A DNA stretch of 64,000 nt, from contig CAYJFK010000005.1 of the NCBI GenBank assembly GCA_964369475.1, forward strand, positions 3,205 through 67,204, read 5' to 3'. Positions 18,462 to 30,800 of this stretch are shown one piece after another; the stretch's first letter is position 1; every line of letters starts with the position of its first letter. The notes under the pieces are model-generated. The model was not told the origin of the DNA. It ran no database searches and was given only the letters and a program-made list of their open reading frames with translations. The DNA is from CAYJFK01 sp964369475. Its GTDB lineage: Bacteria > Bacillota > Clostridia > Oscillospirales > Feifaniaceae. The position numbers were made by a program, and so were the translations under genes.

Positions 18462-18701
18462 CTAAAGCCCTTTTAAATAGTGGGAGATACAGTCTTCTAT
18501 TGTTGTTTTTGTTTCGGAAAAGCTAATTTTTACAACTGTTTTTCCGTCTTTGTAGCAATAGGGATTTTTTATCTGCCTTACAAAATCTACCAGCCGTTCA
18601 TTTTGCGATGCGCTCTGCTCGATTTGTACCGTGCTACGCTCGACAAGCTCGTCACGATTTACCGTTCTAGGGTCGATATTCTTTAGCGCTACTATGTCCA
18701 T
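18462..18701 (-). CDS. Small DUF6870-like protein, candidate recombination directionality factor
   Basis: 79 residues from the ATG at 18701. AGGAGG lies 8 nt before this ATG but only 2 nt before the alternative ATG at 18707, so the downstream start is preferred. The sequence (IDPRTVNRDELVERSTVQI, then VRQIKNPYCYKDGKTVVKISF and a TIEDCISHYL end) resembles, from memory, the DUF6870 proteins seen beside serine recombinases in clostridial elements. No function is established to my knowledge. Its size, position as first gene of the recombinase operon and element-only occurrence make it a fair candidate for a factor that turns the recombinases towards excision (inference). Confidence 0.7.
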   Translation of the reverse strand: MDIVALKNIDPRTVNRDELVERSTVQIEQSASQNERLVDFVRQIKNPYCYKDGKTVVKISFSETKTTIEDCISHYLKGL

Positions 18702-18728
18702 AGTCATGTCCTCCTGTCTTTTATCTAA

Positions 18729-18758
18729 TACTTATGATTTAGCGCAAGAGGATATGAC
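18729..18758 (-). promoter_or_regulatory. Sigma-E-like promoter of the recombinase operon
   Basis: Minus strand: GTCATATC (18751-18758), 14-bp spacer, CATAAGTA (18729-18736). The B. subtilis sigma-E consensus is about GTCATATT, 13-15 bp, CATACAAT. The -35 matches 7 of 8 and the -10 keeps the diagnostic CATA. Transcription would start near 18722, about 20 nt before the ATG at 18701. The terminator at 18837-18869 separates it from the giant gene, so this operon needs its own promoter. The -10 is imperfect; treat as a candidate. Confidence 0.55.
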
Positions 18759-18836
18759 AAATTTTATAATCTGCCGAAATGTATATCTTTAGCCTACATA
18801 TAGCATAAAACAGTATAAAAAACCTCTATAACAAAC

Positions 18837-18869
18837 AAAACCCCGTACACAAATTGTGTACGGGGTTTT
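18837..18869 (-). terminator. Terminator of the giant surface-protein gene
   Basis: AAAACCCCGTACACAA / TTGTGTACGGGGTTTT, near-perfect stem followed on the minus strand by TTTGTT. It insulates the recombinase operon from transcription of the giant gene. Confidence 0.9.
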
Positions 18870-18882
18870 GTTTGACCTATTG

Positions 18883-21800
18883 CTATTTCATATCGAGGAT
18901 ATAGCGTATAAAGCGGTTTAACATGGTGGCGACTTCTGTTCTGCTACCGAATCTGCTCGGTGCAAAATTATTTTCGCCCATTCCTTGTATAATGCCTGTG
19001 CTCTGTGTAAAGAGAGCCGCTTCACTTGCCCAACTCGAAATCGAAGCGCTGTCAGAGTATGCAAGAGCTCTGTCAAGCTCCTGTGGGAGTGTTTCGGTAA
19101 ATGTTGCATAGCGGTAGAGTATTGTCGCCATTGCCTCACGTGTGATTGGAAGGTTTGGCGCAAACAGGCCGCCGCCTATGCCGAGCAAGATGTCGTTTTC
19201 TGCCGCCCAGTCGACATACTTGCCGTAGTACAGATTGTAGTCACAGTCGCTAAAGGCATTCGTACCCGAACTTACTATCTCACCGTAGCTACGCTCGTGC
19301 ATTCTGCCAAGGACAGTGGCAAACATCGCCCTTGTCATTTCGGTATCGGGTGAGAACTCGTGAGCACTTGTGCCGAGGAATAACTCACGCTCGGTTACAA
19401 AGTCGATGTATGTCTTGCCCCAGTGACCTGTAATGTCTGTAAATGTTTTTGGGTTTTCCGTAAAGAAAATACCCTCATCTCCATAGTACAGATATTCGTC
19501 CTTCAATATATAACCATCTTCATTCATATCGTCGGCAAATCCTATAAACATCTTAACGCCTTCTGACATGTAATAAGGGAGCCCCACTTGCGGAGAATCG
19601 GTTGCGAAAATTTCGGTGTTTGCGTATAACTCGTAATCGTTGCCATTTTCAAATGGGTGTCCATTGACCAAAATCTGAACATGGCGATCTAAGTTTTCGC
19701 TAATGGCCGATATTGTTATAACGTGGCCACCCTCTAAAATCGTACCGTCTTCTACTTTATCTCCACTTTCGTCGAGCACGGTAAGCACTGCTCCACCCTC
19801 TGTGCGAAGTTTTACGCTGTACTCGCCGCCAACACCTACTACAACGGTGGTGTTTCCGCCGCCGACACTTGTGCCTGCAGGCGGTGTGAAGGTCGCTACC
19901 GCCGTTATGGCCCTGTCGCTTGCAAGCACTGTATATGTGCCGCCGTTTGTTATAGCGCGGCCGTTTATGCTTATCGAGCTAAATGTATAACCACTGTTTG
20001 GAGTTGCACGGAATGTTAAAACCGTACCTGCCGCAAGCTCTGCGCCTGCTTGTACCGTAGCACCTGTTTGGTCTGTAATCGCAAGTGTGCCGCCGGAGCT
20101 TACAACGACGAGATAAGGAGCATCACCCACAGCTTTTGGGGTAAGCGTTGCCGAGATGACGGTCTCTCCCATGACGGTGTATGTGCGCCTCTCGCCGCTT
20201 TGGAAGTTGCCGTTTACCGTTATGCCTGTCACCGTGTAGCTACTGCTCGGCTTTACAGTTATTACGATATCCTGACCGATTGTCGCCAAATCACCCGAAG
20301 TTAGGGCATTGCCGTTTTGAGTTACAGATATAGCGCCGCCCACAGGGTCAGACCAAGTGACTGTCGCTTCGCTTTGCGAAAATTCTGCAACGATTGAGTT
20401 GTTGTGCTCTGCCGCCACACGGTAGGTACTACCAGGTTCTGCGGCCGCACCGCCGGCCGTTAGGCTTGTTAGACTGTTGTTCGGGTCGGGAGCGGCAAGA
20501 AGTAGAAGCTGCGTGCCGACAGGGAGGGCATCGCCGTCACTAACCTCGGTTGTGCCGTTGTAGACGCTGAGCTCGCCGTTTCCTGTTGCATCTACCGTTA
20601 CGACCTTCTCCAAGGCATCAAAGACTGCCGTTATCACTACATCTCCATTTAAGTTGGCTATTTGGTGGCTCGTGCCGGTCACTATGGTGCTGCCTACTAT
20701 AAATGATGCAAGCTCTGCGGTGTTACCTGCTGTAGCTGTTACGGTTACATTGCTACCGGCCGGTAGTGTGCCACTAATTGTGCCTGTTTCTCTCTCGACA
20801 AGCTCGACCGTTTGTCCGCCGCCTGTCGCCATTACACTGCCAAGACCTGTGCCCACTATGTTTATCGTGACAGTGTGGTCTGATTTTGTGAATACAGGTG
20901 TTATGGTCTGCGCCTCGTTCACACTTAAACTAGCGATATATGTGGTTGAAGATGCCGCATTCCTTGTCCTACTTTGCACTGCCTCATAGGTTATTTCCCC
21001 GTTTTCGCTTGAAAGACCTGTGAGCTCGTACCCCGGTTGTGCTACCAAAGTAATCTCTACCGTTGCACCATGTGGGATTTGCGATAGGTTGCTCAAAGTT
21101 GCACCCTCATATCTAACGAGCATTACGCCGCCCTCGTCTGACTGTGTGCCGATGGCCACCAAGGTCTGACCGCCGAGGAATGGGTTTTCTATGCCGCTAA
21201 AGTCAAGAGCGGTATCGATTCCGCTTATTCTTGCGGTATAACTTGCACCGTCAATGCTAAGGCTTACCTCGGCCGCAGAGCCTTCTGCGGTGATTATCGC
21301 TTCGAGCTCTTCTACAAGCTTTGTCGGGTCTACGGTGACATCATCTCCCACAGGTGTAAATGTAATAAGTGCCGCACCGCCTGTTACTACCGAAGCGGGG
21401 TTGCCGTCTGCACTTACGCCGTCCTCTTCCACGTCTATAGAGGCCGTGCCCGCACCATCGTCAGTGTTGTTCGGGTCGTCGGCAAATGTAGTTGGCGCTG
21501 TAACTGCAAATGTTGCATTGGACACAAAGATCGCCTCTACCACAACATTTGCATTTAGCGTTGCTATCACATATGTGCCGCTCGCTCCGGTGCGAGTAAA
21601 GTCTACCGCTTCGCCGTTTAGCGTTATGGCGTGTAGGTGATGGTTTTCATTAGCCGTTGCCGTCAATGTCACCGGTAGGCCTGCGCGCACGGCATTGCCG
21701 CTCTCTATGCTCGTGTTATTGCCGCCGTACTCGTAGGTCGCATCCAGACTGCCCTCGCCGCTCGACGAGTATTCGACAGTGTACTGCAAGGGGATAAACT

Positions 21801-24800
21801 CTGCTTCTACTGTGATGTTACTCGTTATATCGGTAATGGTTACGGCATTGCCATCCCCACTCTCGGTGTAGTCGCCGCTTACTTCCCATCCAGCGAACTC
21901 CATGTTATCGCCCGGCACTGCAAGGAGTGTGACAAAGCCGTGCTCATCCACCGAAATTACCCTTTCTTGCGCAATTGTGTCTTTGTCAATCTCCTTATCA
22001 CCGCTCACGACCGTGCCCTCACCTATAACTGTTACCGTTACGTTGTGCTTCGGGATAGCTTCGAATGTTACGGCATATGTGGGGACTGTTGCGCCTACTA
22101 CTATTGTCTGCGAGCCGTCGCCCGCCAAGACTGCGCCGTCTCTCGTCCAGCTTGCCACTTGATATCCGTCGTTTGGCACGGCGTATGCGACTACCGTATC
22201 ACCTGTGACGACAGGGAGAGAGTAGACATTATTTGCAAGGGTTGCCGCTTTTCTTACTCCGTTTACAAAGAAGTTTACCGTACCGTTATTATCTGTCGTG
22301 ACATTTAAAGTCGCCTCTTGTGGGACTAAAACGGCCGAGACCGCGTAGGACCTATCAATGTTTTGGAAGCTAAGTTGACCTCCGACAAATGTCGTGCCTC
22401 CTACCGTGTGGATGTTGCCGTTTACCAGCCAGTGGCCGATAGTGTAACCCGAGGTCAGGGTCAGCTTAAAGGTTACATCACTTCCCTTAACGAGGGAGGT
22501 GCCGCTCTCTATGCTACCTGCGCTTGATGCCGCCGTAAGTGTTCCGTTTTCAGGCGACTCAAATGTGATGATGTAGTTGTTTTTGTTTACATAGTCGGCC
22601 GTTATCACATAATCGCCCATAGCTGTTACGCTGAATATCAATGTGTGATTTTCTTCGTCTATCGTGTATTTCGGGTCGCCGTTTACAGCCGTGCCGTTTA
22701 CATACCACGTTTTGACCTTGTACTCACTATCGGGCGTTGCGGTGACCTTTATCACCTCCCCAAGCGGAACAAGTGCGCCGGCAGACGGGATGGTGCTTTC
22801 GCCCTCGTTATATGTCGCCGAGGTTATTGTGCCGTTCAGTGCGCCTTCGTTGTCGTAAGACACTTGCGCATCTGTCGAGAGGCGGATGATAAAGCTGTCC
22901 TCAATCTCTTGCCCTGATGGGGTGTGGGTATAGGTTACCTTTACCATAATCGCATTGTCTGCAACTATGCCCCCTAAAATTATTCCGTTTGAGCCAAGCT
23001 CAGAAGTGCCGATAGTTAGGGTCGTGCCAGCTATATCGGTGTCAACGCTCGTCTCGTATACGACATCCCACGAGACGGTGGGGGCTACGTCAAAGTCGGA
23101 GATACTGCCGTCTATCCTAAGTCTTTCGATTAGCTCCCACGTGGTGGCATTCTCTGTCAGATGTTGGACTATGCTGTAGCTACCGTCGTTGTTTGGGATC
23201 TCGTTTTGGATTGAAGCGGTAACGCTTTCAAGCTTTGGATAGACCGTAAATGTGTGAGTAGCCGTGCCAAGCAAAACGGCATCGGCCGCTTGCGTGGCGT
23301 AGGACTTGACGGTAACTACCGCCGTGCCAAATCCGCCATCTGCAGGGATGTTTACGATGGCTGTATCACCTGTCGGCGTGCCATCAAATGCGGCGAGATT
23401 TCCACTGCCACCCTGCCATGCTATTGTCCACTCGTAGCGGGCCGGGGTGTCACCCTCGGGCACTGCTTCAAGCGATATATCATCCCCCCTAAAGGCTATG
23501 GTCTTATCACCCGACACCGAAAGCTCGCCTGTTGGGACAGGCGCTATGATGATCTGTAGAGGGATGTCGAGGGTGTAGGTTTTGGAATCACCCTCCATGT
23601 CGTCCTCAAAGGTGATACGCACCGTGTGACTGCCATCGGCAAGGCCTGCAAGCGCCGCTTCGGTTAGGGTAAGGGTGTACTGCTGACGGCCGTAGTTTAC
23701 GCCACCGAGCACAAGGCTTGTGTCCTCGCCCGAGGGGGTTAAGGTGTAGTTCGTGTTTTCTGTCAACAAAGTTGTATCTATGGCGACACTTGCAAAGTTG
23801 TGTATGCCCATGTCCGATACGTAGTAGAGGAAGTCAACGGCAAGGTTTGTTGTGTTATTTGCATCGCCGTCGTTATCATCGATAAAGCGGTCGCCCGATA
23901 TCACCGTCTTAGCAGCACTTGCCAAGGGGCGCACCTGTAGGTAGCCGTCGTGCGGGTCAATTACATAGCTCGTCTGCTCTGTGGCTAGGCTCCTTGTAGC
24001 ACCTGCACGGTAGCTGTAGGAATGGCCGAGGTGACCTGCGTAGTCGCCCAAAATATCACTCTCGTGGAGGTAGCGCACGGTGTGCTCCACACCTTCTGCG
24101 GGGACTGCCGCAAGCAGAGCGCCGCCATCTTTTGCGTTGCGCATGGTAAACAGATCTACATTTACAAGGTAGATATCGGAACTTGTATCTGTCGGCAAGT
24201 CAAGTGTTGGCACTGCCGACTCCACATCAAAGGTAGAGCCTTGAGCTCCGAGTATAGTGAGGTCGCCGCCTGTCGCAAGTTCGCCACCCTCGATGCGCAC
24301 ATCGCCCGATATTGTGATCGCATCAAGCGTTGTTCCTATGTCGAGGGAGGCGAGAACGATGTCATCAAGTGTAAGGGAGGAAATCCCCGCCCCTATGATG
24401 TTTTCCGCCTCGTTGTCCGCCACCTCTTCGAGCACCACGTCAAAACGCTCGCCTATGGCATCGGATAGGATAAAGTCAACGGCAAAGTAGGTCTTATCCT
24501 CAAAGCTACGTTCATCAAAATATGGCAGTAGTGTCAGCTCATTGCCCACTACTCGTGCAAAGGCATACTCGTCCATCTCGCCAATGTTCTCGCTGTATGA
24601 CCTTGCTTTTATGCCTATAATATTGCCATGAGTGTCAAATTCAAAAGAATATTGTTCACCACTAATATCAGGCACTACTTCTATGCTTAGGGGAAGTGTA
24701 ACATCATCAAGCAAAGTGCCTTCGCTCCCCGTTACGGTCAGCGTAAGTCCGCCGTCTACATTGACATCGCCTGTCGTAGGGGAGATGCGCAGGTATTTGT

Positions 24801-27800
24801 AGTAGCGTTCGGATGTGGATGGAAATGCATCTTCATCCGCAGGGTTTAGGTCGAAGGTGCTTGCGGTAGCGTCAACCTTTTCCACACCTGTCGCAAATTC
24901 TACTTGCGTGTAGTATCGTTCAGGGTCTATATTATTTGTCTGCCTGTTGTAGCTTATTAGGGCATGCTCATCGCCTGTCATTTCGAGATAGAGCGGCACT
25001 ACATGGGGGGTCGACCACTTGTCGCCTACAACATGTAGGTTGTCTACCGAAAATGCGGTGCCCGAGCTTATGTCGATAGTACCACTGCCGCCGTATTTCA
25101 GCTCGCCGCTTAGTAGTCTTTTGCGGGTCGGTTCGGTGCGTGATATATCCTGTCTTGGAATTTCATGCTCACCGTTGTGCTGTAGCGTGAGGTTACCGCC
25201 GTCGACCAAAATACCACGGCTAAAGCTCCCTATATCCTCTTTAAGCATGTCGAAAGCCATCCAAGATTCAGTGTGATCCCAGTTTGCAAGATGGGTCTCT
25301 ATAACTGCGGTAAAGTCGCCCCCGTGCAGTCTAAGCTCGGACGCAATGTCGACAACGACGCCACTTGTGCCGTAGTCGTGCTTATTGTCTTGAACCTTTA
25401 CGGCATCGGTTTCGCCCCACAGGTCAAATGCTCTTGACTGGTTTAGAGTAAGCGATGGGTCGTGCCCCGCCGTATCGTCTATGCCCATAGTGAGGGTATT
25501 GGCAACTATCATGACCTCGTTGTTGTTGTGATCTAAGTCGCCTTCTGCCGCAGGTAGGATTTGGAAGTTTACCGTTATGTCTACCTCTTCACGAAGGTGT
25601 ATATTTGTTACTGTCTCCGCTCTCGCCGCATCGTTTTTCTGTCCGTGGAATGACATGTTGTTGACAATCATCGTGCCATTACCCAAAATCAGAAGGTCGC
25701 CCTCTTTTTTGTTGAACACGGCATTGTCGGGAAGTTTTGTGTTTAGTAGGCCACCGTTCTCTATGTAGGAAACGTCATAGTCAAACAGATTGTCTCCTCG
25801 TAGCGTTAAGGTCAAAAGCTCATACCCACGACCGTTAAGGTCGAAAATGCTACGTGCCTCATCGTCACTGCGGCGCATCGCCTCGACCGTCAAATCTTGC
25901 AGTGTCATTCTCGCAACATTTGGCGCAACCTCTATGCTTAGATCAGTGCCTAACTTCTCACCGTCTTCGACAGTCCATGCGCCGCTTATGACGAGGTCGT
26001 TCTCGCTGATGGTCAGCTTGCCTGTTACGTTGTTGTACTTCCAGCCGTTGCCGCTGAATTTGGAGATGTCTACACCGTCTACTGTTATGCCTATCGTGGC
26101 AATGTCGACGGTCAGCACTTGCGCACCCTCTATACCTGTCATGGTGTAAACGGTTGTGCCGCCAACTTCACTTGCGCTAAGTGTGGCTTTTATACCGTCT
26201 ACAGTACCACCCACAGCAGGGAATGCCTGTCCGTTTGCGTAGACACTTTCAACGGCCGACGAGCCTTGCCCTAATAGGGTAAAGCTAAATGTTCCGCCGT
26301 CTCTTACAGGGGTAACAGAGCTACCGTACTCGTTAAGACGCACGCCAACAGAATTTTCGCTTATATTGGGCCATGTTATGTTGTGATATCTGTTGCTTGT
26401 AAAGTCGGGGGTTACAGTGTAGTTCTCCCCTATACTCTTTATGGCAAGTGTACGAGAGGTGGCACGAATTGTCGTCTTTACCTCGGCCTCGTTTATTACC
26501 TCCCAATATGTGTTTGTGTAGCCCGACTTTGCCGTGACCGTTATGTTAAGGTCGTCCCCCTCGTGTAGGAAGATTTCGGCATGTATCGGGTCAGCACCGT
26601 CAAAGCTGCGAGCGCCTTCCGGTAAGGTTATATTCTCGTATGCGCCCTCGGCATCATCAATACTGCTTAGGGTGACAATGTGATACGGAAGCTCTTCAAA
26701 GTTTGCCGTTACCACGCTGTCCTCTCTTATAGCGTCAAAGACAAATGTGTCTGTAAGCACATTTATCGTTACATTCTCACCCTCCATCGTTGCAATGCCC
26801 GAGGCGGCGGCTATAAAGTAGTATTCCGTGCTGTTTACCATGTAGCGGTAGGCACTGTTTACGGTGACGGGATCACCGCTCTCTATAATGCTCGGCCGCT
26901 CTATCGGGGTAGTGCTCGCTATGTCTGTAACTTCCCACCCTAAGAAGGTGTAGTAACTTGGGTAGTTCGTACTTAGCACAATATCCTCGCCGCCGGGTAT
27001 GCTGTTATAAGGATGTGTCTGTGTGCCGACTGTCGGCGTTACGGTATCGTCTATCGCCTGCGAGGGGTAGGAAACATTTACTTCGATATTAGGTGCGGAC
27101 GGGCTTGCGGCCGTTGTGCCAACATAGTTTTGCGCATCTACGACCGTCGCTAAACTAAAGTTGTAAGTGCCACGCTTAGTTGCGCCGCTTGCCGTTGTGT
27201 CGCCCGTTATTCTAAATGTGTATCTGCCGTTTTCCGTCCTGCCTTCTTCACTTCCGACAACGGTAAACTTAGTGGCAGAGTCGATAAAGTAGCCGGGTGC
27301 CGCTTCGACAATTACCTCGGTGTCGCCCTTGATAAGGGCGCCGCTTGCAAGATAGATCTTCTCGCCGCCTGCCGTGCTGTCGCTCCCGGTTGACCCGATG
27401 TACCAAGCAGTAAGGCCGTTTTGCCCCGAGCGGTCTTCTAAGGTAAGAGTATAAAAATCACGCTCGAAGACGGCAAGGACACCTGCGGGCGCACCGGGCA
27501 TTGTGAAGTTGTATGTGCTACTCATCTTGCCCTCGTCGGTATTGTCGTAGATAGTACCAGCACCCTCCTTGGTGTAGCGCCACTCGACAAAGTGATACCC
27601 GGGGTTGGCCGTCGCCGTAAATGTAAGCTCCGAGTTGTTTTGCACTATAGTGCCGCTATCGGTGTCGGGCGTTACCGCTATCGTGCCGCCCCCCTCATCA
27701 CCGACCGTACCGTAGGTCAGGACATTTTGCTTTATGGTAAACTGAACATCTACCGTCGTAGCCTTAGATGGCATTGTAAGGGCAAAGTATTGATCTTTAC

Positions 27801-30800
27801 TATCCTTGCTTATGCCGTCTACAAACCAGTTGTAGACCTCGTACCCCTCGTCGGGCTGGGCAAAGAAGGTAACGACAGAACCTGCGGGGTAGCTGCCCTC
27901 AATCCCCCTCACATTACGAGTGAGCTTTACATCGGGCGATAGCATGTGAAGTACGCCGACATCGTCGCCTTCGTAGAGGTTAGCACCCGCCGTAAGCCCA
28001 TACGAAGCGCCGAGCGCACTAAGCGCACCGTCGAGGAAGGTCACTCGATAGTTTTTGTGCTCGCTATTCTCTGTATGGCCGTCTGTCTCCAAGATACCGT
28101 GCGTCATACGGTAGTTGCCGCTTGTAACAAGTGCCTCGGCATAGCCCTTAAAGGCCGCATTTGCCGTGTTGTAGAAAATTAGCGTTGTGGTGTTGCCCTT
28201 TAGGTCGAGCGTGCCGTAGCTGCCCGACGTCTCGTGCGGCGCCCAAGAGCCCGCAATTACTTCAAGGTCGGCAAGCTTTATCGGAATAAAGTTTGCAGCC
28301 GCCGTATTAACCCCAAGGCGCACCTCGGGGAGCTTTAGAGTAATCTCTCGTGGTTTTATCGTGACTATCGTCTTTGCTTCGTCAACACCTGTAGTCATGG
28401 TAATTTCATATTGACCCGCAGGGGCATTCGGTTTTATGGTGTACTGCCCCGCTTTTGCGGTCTGGGTGAGGATTTCGGTGTATGCGACAGCCACATCGTC
28501 CCTCGTCACGCTGACATCATCGGGGAAGTCGGGCGTTATTATGGTAACGCCTAATTTTTTCTCTATCAGTTGATGCTCGATAGTTGCCCCATCGCCGTAT
28601 TCGATGGAAGAGGGCGCATCAATATTGTAGTCACGCACGCCGCCTTGAGTTATGTACATGGTCTCCCCTAAAACAGGCTTGAATATGTACGAGCCCTCGT
28701 AGTATGCACGCACGTGATATAGCCCATCGGGGATTATAACTTCGAGCTCTTTGTCGACCTTGCCGAGCACATTTAATGGGGTCGTGTGGATAAAGGACTC
28801 TCCGCTCTCTTTATTTTCAAATGTAAAGAGAACGTGACCTTCAGGGACAGACTGTGAGTCTGAGTGTGCATTTTTGACCGTCGTTTGGAGGCGAAGCCTG
28901 TCGTTGCCAAGGTCTGTTATCTTTAAATCTTCCATAATGGTAGTACGCTTTGCCTGCGTTACACCGACAGGTTTTGTGTAGCTCGTCATTGCGACATTGT
29001 CTGCCCTTGTAATGACATTGACACGACAACGGTACTGCCCTGCAACCTCGCTGCCCGCCTCTTTAAACCAAAGAGCGCCCTCGGTGCGATTTACAAGGTC
29101 TGTCCACTGACCGCCCTCCATCTTTTGCCACTGATACTGAATTGTGGCATAAAAGTCGTCGGCCGCCTGACCGTCGGGTCCTGTTACCTCGGCCGTTAGC
29201 GAGGCGTTGCGGTCGGGGTAGACTAAAAGATTGCCGTCGTTATTGTTGTCCGACTCGAGTATCGACAAAATGGGATAGCCGTTTTCGGCACGGGAAATGA
29301 CCGTCACAAGTTCGGACGGCGAGGAGAGCGGGGGAATGTATGGATACGGCTCTTCGACCTGTATCGAATACTCGTACACGGAGTAGGGCGATATGCCCGG
29401 ATCTTCAAAGAAGAACTGCTTTATCAGCCTGCCGTCTTCCCCCTTGACATATGTAAAGTGGTCGCCGTCGGTCGACTTTATTGTGGCAATTTTCTGTATG
29501 CCGCCGCCCACTTGGAAGTTGTAGTTTCTGTATACATGGAAAGTAGCCGATGCGCTGTGCGGATATGTCCATGTAAGCACGTTTTTCTCGTGGGTAGACA
29601 TATCATAGTCCTGCTGGAAGTCGTCGGGCAGTTCCGGCGGCTGTTGCACGTCATTTACTATGTAGCTGACGACAGGGATTGTAGAGCCGTCTTCAAACTC
29701 GTGGGCATAGGAGAAGATCTTCCAGTTGTAGTAGTAGCCGTAGTCTCTAAACTCCTCGGGCATATTTGTAACAGAGCCTGTAATCTCGGTACCTGTGAGG
29801 TTCATTTGCACATAGCCTGACGACGGATTTATCGAGAACTGCGCACCGACAATGCCTATCGAGAGCGCCTGCCCTTTGTCGGACTGCCCCGCCTTACCGC
29901 CGCCAAGTGAAAAGTCTATGGCGGCACCGTAGTTGTAACTCTCTTCGACCGAGTCTGTAATTGTAATAGTCTGGTCTTGCGAGCCGTTGCCAAAGTCGAG
30001 CCCTGAGGGGTCGTCGTTCCACTGGGCAGTGACATTGAGCCCTGCAGCAGAGCTTGGGTAGGAAGCTGGGTCACCCGGGGTGGAGTTTATTGCAACGCCC
30101 CTTACAGGGGGAAGCTCAGCGTAGTCGCCTTGAATGGACTCGTAGTAGTCGAGGTTGAGCACTTGATAGTTTGGCTGGAAGGGGATGGAAATTATCTCGT
30201 CTCGCACCTCTCCCGTTGCAACATCTGTAACCTTATACAAATAGTTTTGCGTCGGGATGGAGAAAAACGCAACGGCATCCTCGTCTTGACTTGTGGTAAA
30301 TGTGAGGGTGTACGACTCCTCCTTTGTGATTAGTTCTTCATACTCATATGTAAAATTAATAGAGGTGTCAAACCCAAATGCTATACCAAAGTTTGCGTAT
30401 TGACCTTCTATAAACGCACCTACCTCTAAGTCAAAGGCAAAGAGGTCGCCGTTAGCAGAGCCGTTTATCCTGCTCCAAGAGGTGGTGTTTTGCCATGCGT
30501 AGTCGTAGCCCGTAACACGGTCGACATCTTCAAAATAAGGGGCGGCGGCAATAATTGCAAGCACCTTTGGGTTTGAATATGTCATGTAGCTGTTGCCTGT
30601 GTACTCGATTATAAGGGTGTCCTTGTCCATGTCGAGCTTTAGGGGCTGGGGCGGGGCTGATTGTAACGAGTTTGAAATAGCCGCACCTGCATTCATAACA
30701 AATGGATTGTTCGCATCGCCTTTGCTATTACCCTCAATAGTAACGAGGTGCGATGTGACGTTGACTACACTCTGACCTGCACCCTGTGTGCTCACACCGT

